From contig NW_019211456.1 of assembly GCF_002443255.2 (NCBI RefSeq), positions 28,517,341 through 28,581,340 of the forward strand: DNA of 64,000 bases, given 5' to 3'. The notes beneath the pieces are model-generated. The model was not told the DNA's origin, searched no databases, and saw only the letters and a list, made by a program, of their open reading frames with translations. Below, piece by piece: positions 12,502 to 26,600 of the stretch; positions within the stretch are counted from its first letter, which is position 1; the number at the start of each line of letters is the position of its first letter. Made by a program: the position numbers and the translations under genes. The stretch is from Varroa destructor. Taxonomy: Eukaryota; Arthropoda; Arachnida; Mesostigmata; Varroidae.

Positions 12502-12876
12502 ATGGGGTTGCCTACACGGGATCACAGGGTTGCCTACTTAGCTACAACGGTGTGTGTCTCTATCGCATTGCAGCTAACCGGAGTATGCTTAGTGCGAGCC
12601 GACGCAGCTGGGACGTATGGTGCAAATGACAAAAAAGACAGTCGGCGGCGGCGGCAGCTTATCGAGTCAAGCAAAAATTGTTTCCATGAGCGAACAGTAC
12701 GTAGGAACGGCGACGACAATTTTAGCCACACAGAACAAGAGAGCAGCACCAACGGTAACAAGGATGAAGCGCGCGAATGTTTGAATTTGATTGCGAGCCA
12801 ATACCGAAACATGCGGTGGTTTGTAAAAGTACTAATACTAGCAGCAGTAGAACATGTTTTTGGGCCTATTGGCTAA
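12502..12876 (+). CDS. Small secreted/membrane protein candidate, 124 aa, intronless as read
   Basis: The family is not recognised. Residues 10-35 form a signal-peptide-like hydrophobic stretch (AYLATTVCVSIALQLTGVC, then VRADA-AG). The middle is charged and Arg-rich (DSRRRRQ, about 50-60) with Ser/Asn/Glu-rich sequence. The last 20 residues are hydrophobic (WFVKVLILAAVEHVFGPIG) and stop at once. This tail loosely recalls the helix plus E...P ending of the genes at 42.6 and 46.4 kb. The frame contains a usable phase-1 donor at AACG|gtaaca (near 12754), the same phase as those genes. Exon 1 may therefore end there and splice to an exon not found, making the C-terminal resemblance accidental. 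The ATG at 12502 was preferred over 12388 because it fronts the signal peptide. Confidence 0.35.
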   Translation: MGLPTRDHRVAYLATTVCVSIALQLTGVCLVRADAAGTYGANDKKDSRRRRQLIESSKNCFHERTVRRNGDDNFSHTEQESSTNGNKDEARECLNLIASQYRNMRWFVKVLILAAVEHVFGPIG

Positions 12877-15011
12877 GGTTAAAGCATAACCAAAGACGTT
12901 CCGTACCCTATAGTAAGGCTAATTCTGAAGAATTAGAAACTAATTAGAAACATGTAATGTGTAATTGTTATTAGGAATTCCTAAATTGTTAAATTCGATC
13001 ATCGTAAAGCTTTCAACTAGATTGCTATACAGACTTCCTAATATAAATGTTTTACTTGTTGCGATTTTGATATGTTTCATTGTTCCATCGAGTTATTTCT
13101 ATGAGTAACTTTACGCCGGTGGTATAATAGACGCTCACGTAACAGCGAGCAAGTATTCACGCACAACAGATGTAAGGCCAATTAGAATTGTCGCTGCTAC
13201 GTGTTTGCTTTGGTTGTTGTCGTGTCTGAATAATACATAAATATGGTATTGTAAGCGGCCCGTACACAATCAAACAAGTACAGAGATGCAGAGTGTACGG
13301 CGACAAAAAAAAAGAAACACCGAGAGTTAAATTAGACACTACTCTAGAAAAATGTGTATGTTTAATCGAGAGAGTGTCTCTATATGTTTGTATAATTGAC
13401 ACGCGGCTGTAAGCTGTGCTCCATCCACCGATAACTTTATCGCGTGGTTTAGCTATCCATCGAAAAAATGTGTCAAGGAAACAGCCCGCCGCAATTCAAC
13501 TGTGAAGTGAATAATTAACTAATCCTTTCCTATTATATCATTCTGTGAAACACGTCACAGTATCGTGCAGTGGTGTTTGGTCGGTTACTGAGTACACCAA
13601 GAACGATTCGAGTTCGTATTTATCTAATACGAACACGTTCCCACATAGACAGATACAACACACATCTCAATTTATACATTTGAACTTTGTCATTAAAATA
13701 AATGAATATAAGCGAGAAGAAGACAATCAAAAAGAATTAGCATGACTTTTTTCACCTTATGCCAAATAGACGGCGGATTCGCACACCATTTTCAGCAGTG
13801 GTCTAAAACTACACAGCAGCCCCGTCTGGTGTACCTACCCCACCGAAACTATTGATGTTCCGTACACCAATGACTAATATATAGAATAACTCATTCCAAG
13901 ATTTAGAAACATCGAACCAAACTGGATACTGCGAGTTGCCGCAGCTGTTATTCGGAAAAAATGATTGATTCGTAGTGTTTAGAATCGGAGCGAGCACCTT
14001 TGCGTTGATCAACTCTACTAACGTTTGCATATTTTAGACAGTCTTTCTTTATATATATAAAAAAGAACTTTGCTCAGCTATCGTATCTACTAGTAAATAT
14101 GGTGAACAGCAACGCCAGTACGACTTCCTTAGTTACTTTGCCATCCACAGGAGTATTTGTTTCAGTCGAACTATAATCGAACATCTTTTTGATATACGTA
14201 CGGCATCTTTATAATTTGTCACACTTCGTTAAGTTAACGATATTTCATCGAAAGCAATTGTACTCAATGCTGCCGAAGACCCGCATTCTTGTCGGCGGAA
14301 CCATTAGAAGTGGCAGCGCAATATAGCGAACCACAAAAACACAAGTTACTGTATGGCTTAATTCTGGTTTAAAACAAAAGCGTTTTTTTTGCATGCGCAT
14401 CTACAACATGAAAAACTAATGGATAATGATATCATTTTTCTGCACTTTTAGTATGGTTCTCAATGGACCCGATACAAGTGTGAGAGCTTTTATACTTTTA
14501 ATAGAATTTTGTAATGGGGTAAACGTTAGCTAAACTTAACATAAAATTCATCCCTGAGTTCGAATTTCGTCGTAGCTTAAATCATAATATCGAATAGACA
14601 TTGTCGTTGCGCTCAACGGGTGAAAACGTCAGAGCGATGGAAAATATGGTCAGTTTTGGAAATTTGATTTAGAATTCTTCACATTGGAAACAGATTATTT
14701 GACAGAGCTAAGATAAAGGGCCATGCGCAAGTAACTTGGCGTTACCGTGTTTCCTTGAGTCGTTTAGCTGTTGTATGTTTGTCAATGGATTGCATTAACT
14801 CTGTAATACAGATAGATCCAGACAGCTCTGAGTAGTACAATATTTATATTTAGGAAGGTTAATAATTAGCTTAGTTAATAGTTATCATATATAAATTAAG
14901 CGGGATATATTTTAATCTTTAGATAAAGATTTTCATAGAGTAGCTGAAAAGATACGGCAAATGGTATTTTGGTGCAAGCAAGGCACGACGGTCAGTAGAG
15001 TGAAGTCGGCC

Positions 15012-15052
15012 GGCCACTATAAGTAAGTGTGAGCCACTTACTTATAGTGGCC
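15012..15052. repeat. Perfect inverted repeat, 18-bp arms, 5-nt loop
   Basis: Arm GGCCACTATAAGTAAGTG at 15012-15029, loop TGAGC, then its exact reverse complement at 15035-15052. The left flank adds GGCC. Such a perfect short hairpin is rare by chance. It could be a small foldback element, a palindrome kept by recent duplication or an RNA stem. No target-site duplication was identified. Confidence 0.9.
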
Positions 15053-16220
15053 TAATCGAAATGTCTTCGGCATTGTCCATCTTCTTGACGGGGAGAGCTA
15101 TTATAAAGATAGCCTCCATTTGCAAATATGTCAACAATATGTAAACTGAGAATGTACCTGACATTACAGTCAGCAACAGTGATATATATCAGGTTCTGCA
15201 TATTTAAGCCAAACTGCGAAGTCGAATATAACATTACCTTTACGATGACAATGCGACATCCGATTTTCGCTGAACATCTTATGTACAGTGATGTTACGAA
15301 ATGGTCTAACTCCGCATAAAACTCCGCATATGTAACACTAAGTTTTTTGTTTGTGGATGTATTGTCGTAACTGCAGAATCCCTTTGCCGGTGGAGTCAAA
15401 AATGGAACATGATTCTCTTGACCTCGCTGGAATCGAACGGAATATTTACCTCTCTGTTTATCAATCGATGACTTAAAACACGTTTTCGGGACTTACATTT
15501 TATCAAACTTTATTTCAGTACGTTGCCCATATATAGATAACAATTGTAGATTAAAGCAATCGTAAGTAGTTTGAATGAGATGCAAACATTGTTATATAAT
15601 ATTTACATGTCTAAATCTTTCTAAAAAATTCAGGTAAGCAGAATATATCTCTAAATAGAGGTAGAATTAGATAAAAGTAATAATAGCTTTATTTATTCAC
15701 ACAAACTGTATAGCATGTGTCCCTACCGCAACTTGACGTGGCAACGGCTCCTGATCAAAGGTTCGGCCATCTTTAACGACCACAACAGGACGTCCACTGT
15801 TAGTGCATCAAGGTCTCGATACATTTTTCGTGACATCATAAGTCATATCACAGCAAAGTGCAGTCTTCACTCAAGTGACTCTCTACTTTATAATCTTTAT
15901 AATTATAATATATATAATAATAACTTTATAATAGAAAATCATCTTGTAACGTAAGTTGCAACCATGCTGTCAAAGATATTAAACGATAGAAAAATTTATT
16001 ATGGTCAAACTTTGTAATAAGCTTTGTTTAAATCATGACCATAATAGGTTTTTTTTCAATCGTTCATGGATGTAAAGACTAAAAAAACTAACAGAAGCGT
16101 CTATTTATTCAATATTCAATACTGCAAGTTTGGGAGGTTTGCTAACCTTCAATAATAATGAGTAGTATACTGTCATAATGAGCATACTAAAGGTCAAACC
16201 TACATACGAAAATCGTTGCT

Positions 16221-16290
16221 GCTACTATATAAGCAGTTACTATATAAGTTACTATATAGTATAGTTACTATATAATTACTACATAAGTTA
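16221..16290. repeat. Short AT-rich repeat (GTTACTATATAA-like units)
   Basis: Several imperfect copies of a 10-12 base unit around gttactatata occur in a row. This is a simple low-complexity repeat with no coding or regulatory meaning visible. Confidence 0.7.
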
Positions 16291-19200
16291 ATTAATCTCT
16301 AGGCTGTGATATAATAAAAGACATGAGAGTTTTCCCTTAGAGAATTTCCTTCTTAGACAATTGCAATTAGCAACAGTTCTCTGCAGGATACTGTCATCTT
16401 TATGTGGAAGAAGGTATTAGTCATTCTATATGTTAACGATAAGTTTTCATACGTAACCTCTTGGTGCTATGCAACACTTTGCACTACTTCTAATTTACAG
16501 GCATTCCCGAATAAAAGTTCTACAACAGGCGGCTACAGAATCCAAATATCATTATTGGAGATCATAGTGGAATTGAGTTGATTTGCGCGCTGAATTTGGC
16601 GTACCACGAAAGGTAGAATTTCGAGAGAACGGAAACTTACCACTTTACATCTTTTTAACTTCCTGCAGGATTTTTTTGACTAGGCACAGTTGAAGTAATC
16701 CTGAAAAGCCGAATTAAGGATCAACCATGCATCTAGACGCAGTATGTGTTATAGCAGGCTGTGTGAACAATTATGCTCCGAACGGTGACAAGACGACGTT
16801 CGCGGTCATGAGCTGCTTTTTGAGCAGCGTAAACGACATTAACACTATAGTCCGGCTCGAAGTCAATTTATATAACTCCCGTTTACATGCTACGACAGCG
16901 CCTCCTAGAGCGCCGAAGCAGATATCACTTGAAGACTGCTCATATAAGGGTTCATCAAATCGGAATACATCTACAATGTCTAATAAACTTTGACACGAAT
17001 TACTTCACTCTGTAGTCATGACCTGGCTTGGTGAAAATACGTTTGCGTTTCTGTGTCTCACTAGAAGTGGAACTTGATCGCATGACTTTGGCTATAACAG
17101 AGGATGAAATGGGGCATTCTGAGAACTGCGACAATTGATTTAATAGAATAACAAAATTGCTTTTTCCTATATATGAAGATAATTTACTGCGTCATTGGAT
17201 TTGAATTAGCAAAGATTGACACGTTATAGCTAGCTTGAGGTTATCACATCATGCTTGTCGGAATCCTAATAGCTATTGCCTAAAAAAGGTTCTTGTAACA
17301 CTTCAGTGAATGGCCTAGATATAAAGCTATCGACCGTAACACGCTGCTCCCAGCCAACCGTTGGAAGATCTTCGACAAATCGCATACTACTTTGTCGAAA
17401 CGTGATTCCATTTATTTGAAATTGCCAATCCAGTTAAATCTATTTTTAGCTCTAATATTTTATAAAATACTGGAAAAATTCAAGAAACCGTTTCTATTAC
17501 GGCACAGAAAAACTGGATTTTTTGGCATAAAGACTATATAAATACGTTCACAGAGGATATAGCTCAGCTCATATGCTCTTATCAACTGAAGTAGAAACAT
17601 AACCATTAAATATACTATAAATAATGATTTTTACGCTTGGAATGGTTTGACTTTTGCATATTTGTTGTTATCAACATGGAATCTAGTAAATCACTGTTAC
17701 CATTCTAAAATATTCATAGCTTCAATTCTCAGATAAACGTATCGGTACACACTATATCAGTTAAATTACCGGATGAAACATATCCCAATTATGTGTTTTA
17801 CGTCCTTATTACACACAAATACATCGATCTGCAATTACGATTCAAACTGACCCTGATAAGTAAAATTCAACAGGTGATACTTTAATAACTGTATGTATTG
17901 TTTTTTTGGGATATTTGCCCTATAGCTCAATAACCATTGTTTTAATAAAATGTTTCGGTTCTTAGATCGCGAATTCGTAACTGATCGAACGTTTTTCACT
18001 TGCTTCGTTCTAAATTCTCTGTAGATTCAAGTTAAACTGATTATAGGAATAGCAATCAAAGGAGCTTTCCATATTAGGTGGCATTAACTGCTCTTGTCTT
18101 CAAAAATCATTTCGAGACGTTTGTTCGTTATCGAAATTCATACGTTTTGATAAATCATCCTGTGGCAGGCATCTAAATAGTGCAAATGTCTTCACTATAG
18201 GCGCTACCATTTCGGACTTAATAGGTTTGCGTACCTTAACCTTCTAAGGCGACCTCTGCTCCTCTCAATCAGTCAGTACGACTGGATCGAATCACTATCT
18301 TTCCTTCTAGAAAAGTTCACCACAGCAGACGACTGAAGATACCACTTACTTGCGGATCTATTATGGACCGATTTCCTTTTGACAATCATGTGTGCACGTT
18401 TACCTTTTGCGCAATCATATGCCGCAGAGATCAGGTATAGCAAGTTCTCTGAAAATGTATGATATGGCTTCAACCTGTTTTCGGTATATTTATACTGAGA
18501 AATTTAACTTAAACCGGTAATATATGCCTAGCAGTTTAAGCATAAAAGCCAGTTTACTTTCCCTTCCGGTATCGAACATATGTAACTTACTCAGGTTGTG
18601 AAATTTGCTAGTTTTCATGGAGAATTCATTCATTTTCGAGATGGTGCCAACTATGAAATTCTTAAGATCAGTTCATTCGCAGGTGACAACAGGGAACCAC
18701 CATTTAAAGTGCAAATAAAACAACTAAACAAAAAGCAATACATATGCTTCATTGTATACCATATTTATAGTCATAGTTTATGAATATCAATGTGGTTCCG
18801 ACCAAAATAAGCACCAACGCGACGTTAATTCATGAGAATTTTTGATTGAAGGCGTATCTCGTTAAGCTGACTTTGTGACCTTCTAAATACTAACAGGTGC
18901 AGTAGCACTGGGACATGCTGACTCCGGCATTTACTACGTCTTCTGGTATCTCAGACTTAAACGCACGCCCACTACTGATCGAGCTGTTCTTTGGAACAGA
19001 TATCGATCTACAACATAGCATGTATTAAAGCATAGATAGTGTTCACGCGAGGGAAGACTATCTATTAGGTAACATTGTAAATGACTATGTTCATAATTGT
19101 AACAACCGCATTTATGAAATTCTGGTTCAAACATGTCCCACCGCGTTGCATAATAGGTAAAGCGCCTCATGCAGTCACTGTTTTCGTATTACCTCTTACA

Positions 19201-20344
19201 TAAAATTCTATGAAAGCCACCTGATCTAGGATATGTTACTGTTACTGCATTTAGTAAATAAGTCTTGCCCGATGAAACCAAAGCAGAAGCAGCAAACAAC
19301 GGGAGGCCAATAAGCGCCTCTATTGAAAAAGAACTTGCAGGATAAAGAAGATGTTCTTATGGATATTCTTAATTGATCGTTTAAATTGAGCATATGGGCT
19401 CTCTATTCTTAAACTATCGCTAATATTATTATAATTTTGTTATAAACAAAATTCGTTTCTGCCGCGAATACTACGTGATGACTATAGCGAGAAACAATGA
19501 ACCTAATACTATTTATACAGATCGTTAACGAAAATTAATGAAAACAATACGTTGTAGGTCGATGCTGTCGAAGGAGCGATCATTTGATAAGATTCCCTTT
19601 TATTCAACTAATAATTTCAACCAGTTCTCATGTCGATTCCGGAGCTACAGAGGTCTAACGCTGATTGATTAGCTGACCTCATGAGTCTGAGATTGACTTT
19701 TGTCAGTAGAACTTACCGAAAATATAATAATTGAATGTTAATGCTTCTGGTGTATTCCAAGTTTATATAACACAGATGTTCTTTAGAGCAAAATAGTACC
19801 CTGTACTGAAGGATTCTTGAACTGTTAGAATTATCGAGGCAAACCCTTAACATATTCTATGAGGATAAAGTGTTACCGGATAGTTAAATCATTTTCTCGA
19901 ACTAAATTGGTTTGTGGAATACTTTTGCTATTGAATTTATGTAGAAACAGGAACAAGGGCTCGCCTTTAATATCTAATAACGACGAATGGCATGCGAAAT
20001 GGGCTAGCAACAGGAATTGATCTGGTAGCGTTAAACGTTTGGGATTACGTGTCTGCTTCGTTGAGTATATATTCATCGCCTACTTAAACAGGTGAGACAA
20101 TTTTTCAAAACTGATCTAGCGATCCTTTTACTTAACGTCTTCCTTAGAGTTCTATATGCAGAAAGAAGGCCACAGTACCAACTATGAAATTTACGAAACA
20201 CAGACAATATTCGTTTATTGTTTCGTTAAATTATCGTTCGTATAGTATTTGTTTATTATTAAATTGATTTAACTTAATAATGGAAGACGGCATCCGATGT
20301 TGAACTGTTCAGACGTGAGTAAACATTAGTATGTCGTTAACGTG

Positions 20345-20345
<1 letters not shown>

Positions 20346-20388
<43 letters not shown>
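20346..20388. repeat. (TA)n microsatellite, about 21 units
   Basis: An uninterrupted TA dinucleotide run of 43 bases, the longest simple repeat in the window. It lies 65 bases before the coding-like stretch at 20455. Confidence 0.97.
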
Positions 20389-20391
<3 letters not shown>

Positions 20392-20454
20392 AAACTGCTT
20401 AATTAGTAAACATTTTTTCGTTCTAGGTCGCTAATTAATACGTATGTCTTACAG

Positions 20455-20678
20455 GCACCCCCGAGAGCACGAAGCTGACAACAAAGACTTTGTCGAAAAG
20501 GCCCTTAAACGGAAAGGGCGCACGTTTTGCGATCGGTTGATTCTTTATCTACAAAGACCAAATGCGCGCATCACAAACGACGCTCATATCGTATGGGAGG
20601 TATTTTATTGCCAAGAATGGCATTGTAACTGAGGACGTGAGGTATGCTCTGGAAGCATACAAAAAGGCTATGGACTAG
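20455..20678 (+). pseudogene. Coding-like stretch with a +1 frameshift (unrecognised; possible terminal exon or pseudogene)
   Basis: After a good acceptor (tatgtcttacag|G) the frame reads through charged, protein-like sequence (HPREHEADNKDFVEKALKRK ... ARITNDAHIVWE). It then stops in that frame. With one extra base skipped at 20600, the next frame continues smoothly (YFIAKNGIVTEDVRYALEAY ... AMD) to TAG at 20676-20678. Either a one-base insertion broke the frame or a 34-nt intron (20600-20633, GT..AG, ends in phase) is removed; the latter is shorter than usual for animals. The family is unidentified and no upstream exon ending in phase 2 was found. Confidence 0.35.
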
Positions 20679-23600
20679 TTGATTAATAATAAATTGGCAA
20701 AAGTGTTGTAGTCTAACCCTAGTTACTCATCCTTTAATAGCATATACTCGATCATACAATTGCTGAGACAGTTACAACGAGTTCGCTGAAAACATGAATA
20801 GATACTTTACGACTGGGCCGTAGGTTAATTCGTTTGCCTCGTTTCTCAATGACGATCAGTTTCTAAATTGGAGCAGATCACGCGGTGAAGGGCTGGCTTG
20901 CTCATCCAACCGAAGGGCCCTTGGCATACCCTTCTCAAAGGAAACACCTTTTGTGTCTAACCTTTGATGCATGGATTAATCGAGTCGAAAACGGAAATAT
21001 CCTTTTGATAAAGGATTTACGCATTCTGTGAAACCATATTGAATATTTAAGTTGTAACTGAGCGAATAAGATATGTAACTTTTTACATGATATCTTTGGT
21101 CCGGTGTCTTTAATGACCGTGAGTGTGAATGAGATCTATACGAACTTTCTGGAGTGCGATTCAATTTTGGTTAACAAGGTCACCCCGACGGTAGTTTTCG
21201 ATCTATATGACAGCAAAATTAAGAAATATTATTGCTATTTGTTTGCAAAGTCTTATCGCCTCATACTCAAGTAAATTACCCTTATGAAATTGATAAGGCC
21301 TAAAAATAGTTACTGAATCCAACTTAGATTGGAAGGAGTCCCTTTGGTTTTTGTTACGCCATCTCCCAAACTCGGCTCACTTCAACTTGAACACGGCCGG
21401 TTTACTAGTCGATTACTGTTGACCTTTTTGTGACAGCTTCGTGTGCGCATCCTCAACTACCATTATTCGCGTTAAAGTAACGATGCGTAGTAATAGGACA
21501 TCTTCACGTAACAATATCTAAATTAATAAACAAACTAAAACCTAAATGCAAATCAGCAGCTCCTAACTAAAAATCGCGCCTTAGTCTAAAGAGCTCTTTT
21601 AAGACACTTCATACAAGGCTCTTCGAACAAAGTTGCAAGTGCGCCATTTGCCTATGATTGTCGCCTGTATCGCGGATCTTCAAGACCGTCCGAGTATGAT
21701 CGAACAGACGGCCATGAACGATGGTCAGATAAACCGTGCCAGTGGCCTTCTAGTCCTATGATAGAGGGTTTATGATTATTTAAAATGTGTGATCAAGTAT
21801 TGACGCTAATGTAGTAAACTTTTTTTTCTTTCTGGTTAGTGCCTTTATTTATTATCGTCACTCAGCGTCGCGCGTACGACGTTGTTTCGTTCAACATTGT
21901 ACGCATGCGTTGTTGTTAGTAAATAAACGAAAACGAAATATAAGAAAATGTCATATTCGGCTGAAGATTTAACATCACTGCAAAATGTCAAATTACGCTC
22001 TAAATGGTTATAAGTAGTTCTTAAATAAAGGTAATGTAATTGATCGTAGCTGCCTCAAGGTCGATTTATCCATTTATTTGAAATGAAGCAAAGATAGCAG
22101 TTGAAGAGAGCTCCGTTCACAAAAGAGTTAAAAAGCAACTTAATCTAACATAAGGTTAGATTTATATTCAAAATATATGGTATGATGCTTGTTACGATCT
22201 TATTTGTAAAATGACATACATGAGAATATAGCGTAGTATCTCCCTTGAACTAATATCAATTAACACTGGGGCAGATACAAGCACAATACACGCGTAACGA
22301 CTATAATAAGCATAGGGCATTAACTATAAAAATTCTTTGAAGTGTTTGTTTTACTGGCGTATCCAATAATATCTATACGGAATTTTTCCTGTGTCATTTG
22401 ATATAGTGGAGCTTTCTGCCACTCTGCATGTTACCTCGGTCACGCTACGAAACAGAAGACTCTCTCGCCCTTCATTAGGATCCACCAATCTAAGATTATT
22501 TGTCTTGGGATTTTGCTATACGTCTCTAAGGCACACTAATCAATAAAAATTGGATAATGTGGACTTTACTAACGTTCATTGTAAAAAAATAATAATAAGT
22601 TCATCAAGTAGAACACGTGCGTGATGTTGTCTCTCATAAAACAACTACATGCATAAACATACGTGCCCCGTACCAAAGTATTGTCTTTACACTGTTGCTA
22701 GAAAAGCATGCTTCGGTAATTTGTAAAAAATGACGGAACGAATATAGCAATCCCTTCGCATAAATTTTGCTCACGTCAATTCATCCATACCAAGTACAGT
22801 GTTTACGTTGTTGACTGCTAATTAAGCTACTATGTTAATAGTAGCTTCTGAAGCGATTTTCTCACATTTTATAATTACGCATCGAATACGCTAATGAGAA
22901 GTAATACAAATATTAATTGCTTTTGCATCATTATAGAGTTGCGGTCTAAGTCTTCAGGTTAGCACCGCAACAAATCGTGTTTGCAAAAAGTGCGCAGGAT
23001 TATTGCAGGCCGGATCCTGCAGTGATTTGACTTAACTGCAGCAGACAGTGTTTTTAAAAAGAAGCTTTAACCAAATTTTAGGAATTGTACAAACTTAGCC
23101 GATTCCTCATGGTTGTTAGTACAACAATAACAACGTGATCAACCGAGTCACGCCTATAATTTCTATTTTCATCCTTTGCCAACACCAAAGGGATACTTTT
23201 GTATCGTTTGACGTGTATGTTTGTATTGATTCCTGATGCTCACCTAAGAGCTGCTATATATGAGGCGTTCCTTCAGCCTTTGTTACCCCGGCGAGTTCCT
23301 GCTTGACCATCAACGGCATTGATTTTATGGAGATATTTAGCTGCCTTATATAGTTTTTTTTAGCTAATCAATCGTAATTACATGTATCCGATAGTAGATA
23401 TATTTGCGTGCTGTGGTAGATAAATAATAAAGTATATTAAATCTGATCACTCAAGCGTCAGAAATTTCGCCTACATATTAACTTCACCTACTTACCAGTC
23501 TATTCTGATTAAACCTTTAGCCCGTACTGTAGCATAGGTCCGCGCGCAGACAAAAGTTTAAGATCTATTATAAAATTAATATTACAAGCTATACAAAATC

Positions 23601-26600
23601 CAATAAGAGAATAGCGGGCATCTATGTTCTCGAAAAGGACTCAACGATTTCAATGACGTGCTGGCACCTTAGTGCATCGTGACCAAAGGCATATCTTTTG
23701 CTGTCTGGGAACAAGTTAACATTAGATGTCGCAATTATTGCTTGGCTTCCCAAATATACAAAAATCCTTCTGGTCATTTTTGCACTCAGGTGTGTGCACC
23801 TTGACTTCTGTGTTAAATCGTGCTTTAATTATGACAGGGGGACAGATCTGCTTCTTCTTTGGAAAATTTGCGTTAATTTGAAAGTTTAAATCTTTAAAGG
23901 TTTGCAAAAAATACAGGAAGCTCAATGCAGTTACAACTAATATATTATGTATTTCCTTTTAGAATTAATTATAATGATAACGTCAGACCGTTATATAAAA
24001 CAATATTAGCGATAAAATCAATTACCTGCTTCGTTGAATGGTGGGTTTACACTGAACTTGAAAAAATATATTTATTGATTCTCTACCAGATGGTCAAAAA
24101 TACTGGACTAACAATTCTCATGTCTCAACTAGCCATGCTGTCATAAAACGATATCTTTTTAACCCAAAGCGCCGCTAGAAGAGATGTGCGATTTAGATCG
24201 AAGTATATGTTTGAGATAAAACAGTTGACCGCACCAATAATACCTTTGAAGCCAACACAGAAATCTATGGTCATTTCAGTTATCTTTCTGTTGATCAAGA
24301 CAAAATCTATAAAATATGTTATTACATCATTCAGGCCATGAGGATATATATAGGAGGAGCAAATTGTTTTCTTGGTTCGCTAATATCAGCTAGACAAAGC
24401 TAAAAATCGTCTTTTCAATGAGGGTTCTGTCTTCTTGCAATTTCAATAATAGAGTGATATACTGAATGGCTATTTCCGACAGGTTATAGTCGCACGGTGC
24501 AGTGCAATCATGTTACAACAAGAATAGGCCTGACAACAGGCTTTAACCTAATCTTCAGATGTTCCAAATTTCACCACAAAAGCTAACCTAGTACAGCAAC
24601 AAATTTTCCGTCTCATAGTCTTCGCTGGAAGATTATGCACAGCGTCGCGCTGCCATTGATACGCCGTATATTAAAAAAAAAACATTTCAACCCGTGTTAT
24701 ATATATTATTATTATTATATTAAAAATAGTATAAAAAAACGTATTTAAAAGGAAGATGAATTGCGTTTTACGTAAGTTCTTCTATTAATACGCTGTACGT
24801 AGATGCTGTTATCAGCAGCTACTCACCTTATAATGGGGAGTAAATAAGTGCATGAAGCTTTGGATACATTAACTTCATTCAAGGCGAAGCCAACCCATAC
24901 CAGAGTTTGACCAGGAATAATTCTGTTTTATTATATCTCTAAGATTACCTCATATCTTAAAATAAGGACAGTTCAGAATCAGTCCTTCATATCAGACTGT
25001 TTCACACGCTCTCGGAGCTTGTTTCACGCGCGAAATAATATGCCGTGAATAGCCAATGTGTTCACTAATGTATGTCTGTTATTTCAACCATGTGTTTCAG
25101 CGGTGTGAATTACATGTTTGAATGCTTTCAACAGGCTAAACAAGTGAATAATCAAGTATGGGGACTTTTCGAAGCGAAGTGTCACGGTCCGGGTGGCTAG
25201 TGAGTGCGTTGCAACATGCTCCCATATTGATTTAGATTGGCACATTAGCAAAAATTATTATAAAATACGGGATTAGGGTTAAATGAAAAATAAAGAATCA
25301 TAGGGAATTACTATTAAGGTTAGTAGCTGCTCGTATGGCTTCCATGTCGTCTTATAGTTTTGCTGAAAAAGCTCCAGATAAGTCCAGCAAGGCTCATCTC
25401 GGCTAAACTCGTAATGAGGCTAAGTTCTTCGTCGAAAAAGGTGATTTGCTCACATAGAGGAAATACCTGAAAGCGCTAAATGAAAATATAAGTAAAAAAT
25501 AAATATGACTTGTTAACTCTTCGGTCACTGTATTTGTTAGAATAAAAAAAATGGCAAACTAAAGCCAGCAGGCCGATAGCTTTAATCCACTTATTAAAAC
25601 ATTTAGTCGATTAAAAATAATTTTTTCTGAAACGTCTATTATTGAAAAAGACATTTCAATGCTCAGTCAATTTAGAGATCTTCAAGGGATCTCTTCTTTG
25701 CTTGCGTAGAATCGGTTAACATTTATTAATGTGAGTATTAAGCGTATCCTCGTTATATTACATCACCAATGAAAAACAATCGAGCAGATACATTGATATT
25801 ATAATAGACTTTTCTTATTGAAAAATTCTATATCGCTGAATAGAATGTATATCGAATTTAAAATGAATCTCAGGTCACTAAAAACCGTAACCTTAAATAT
25901 GTGTCAGCGCCTATAAAAACTAACCTTATTTTAATATAACATTCCAATACCATTCTATATGTTTCCAGTTCAGTACGTTACAGTTAATAATTACGCTTAA
26001 AGAGAAGCAATCAAGTAGCATAGAGCTACGTCTTTTGTTACAAGTTTGAGTAAAGTTATACAGCCTAAGAGAATGTCGATTTTTCCACCGAACTGGCGGC
26101 ACGATAGTTTTTTTATTGATTACTTATCCAGAAGATATTCATTTTAGTATCATTTATGCGCTTTAAGATTATTTTTGTATTGCAAGCATTTGCAAGTATT
26201 TTTGACTAAATGTACCATTATTAAAAATTGACAAAATTTATTCATAGACTATTCACTCATTTAATAACTATAGTGACAATACTTGGCAACAATTTGGCTT
26301 CAATTCATGACATATACCGAATTATTTTTTCTGAAGTGTAGGTTGGTAGTTTATTTTTCTTAAAAAAATGCTTAATGTTTAAATGTTAAAAGATGTTTAA
26401 ATGCCTTTGGGCTCAGTAGAGCTATGTCTGTCTGGGGTGGCCTGACAAGTATGAAGCCTGTATGTCGTGGGCCCCAGACGCTTTAAAATGGTCGTACTTA
26501 CTGCGGTCATTCATTGTCTACTAAATCATCTGGACGTACTGGGCGGAAATTGAAGTTAGTACTGTATGGAATTTCTATTTATGATAAAACACTTTAATTT

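Noticed and set aside
15052..15399. 115-codon minus-strand ORF next to the hairpin
   Set aside because: No family resemblance, no splice signals of note, and a length compatible with chance.
15410..15480. tRNA T-loop-like GTTCGATTCC on the minus strand
   Set aside because: The flanking bases do not form a T stem or acceptor stem, so it is not a tRNA.
16727..16993. 88-codon plus-strand ORF and an equally open minus-strand frame
   Set aside because: Both strands are open in a GC-richer patch and neither has a consistent splice chain or recognised domain, so no strand can be chosen.
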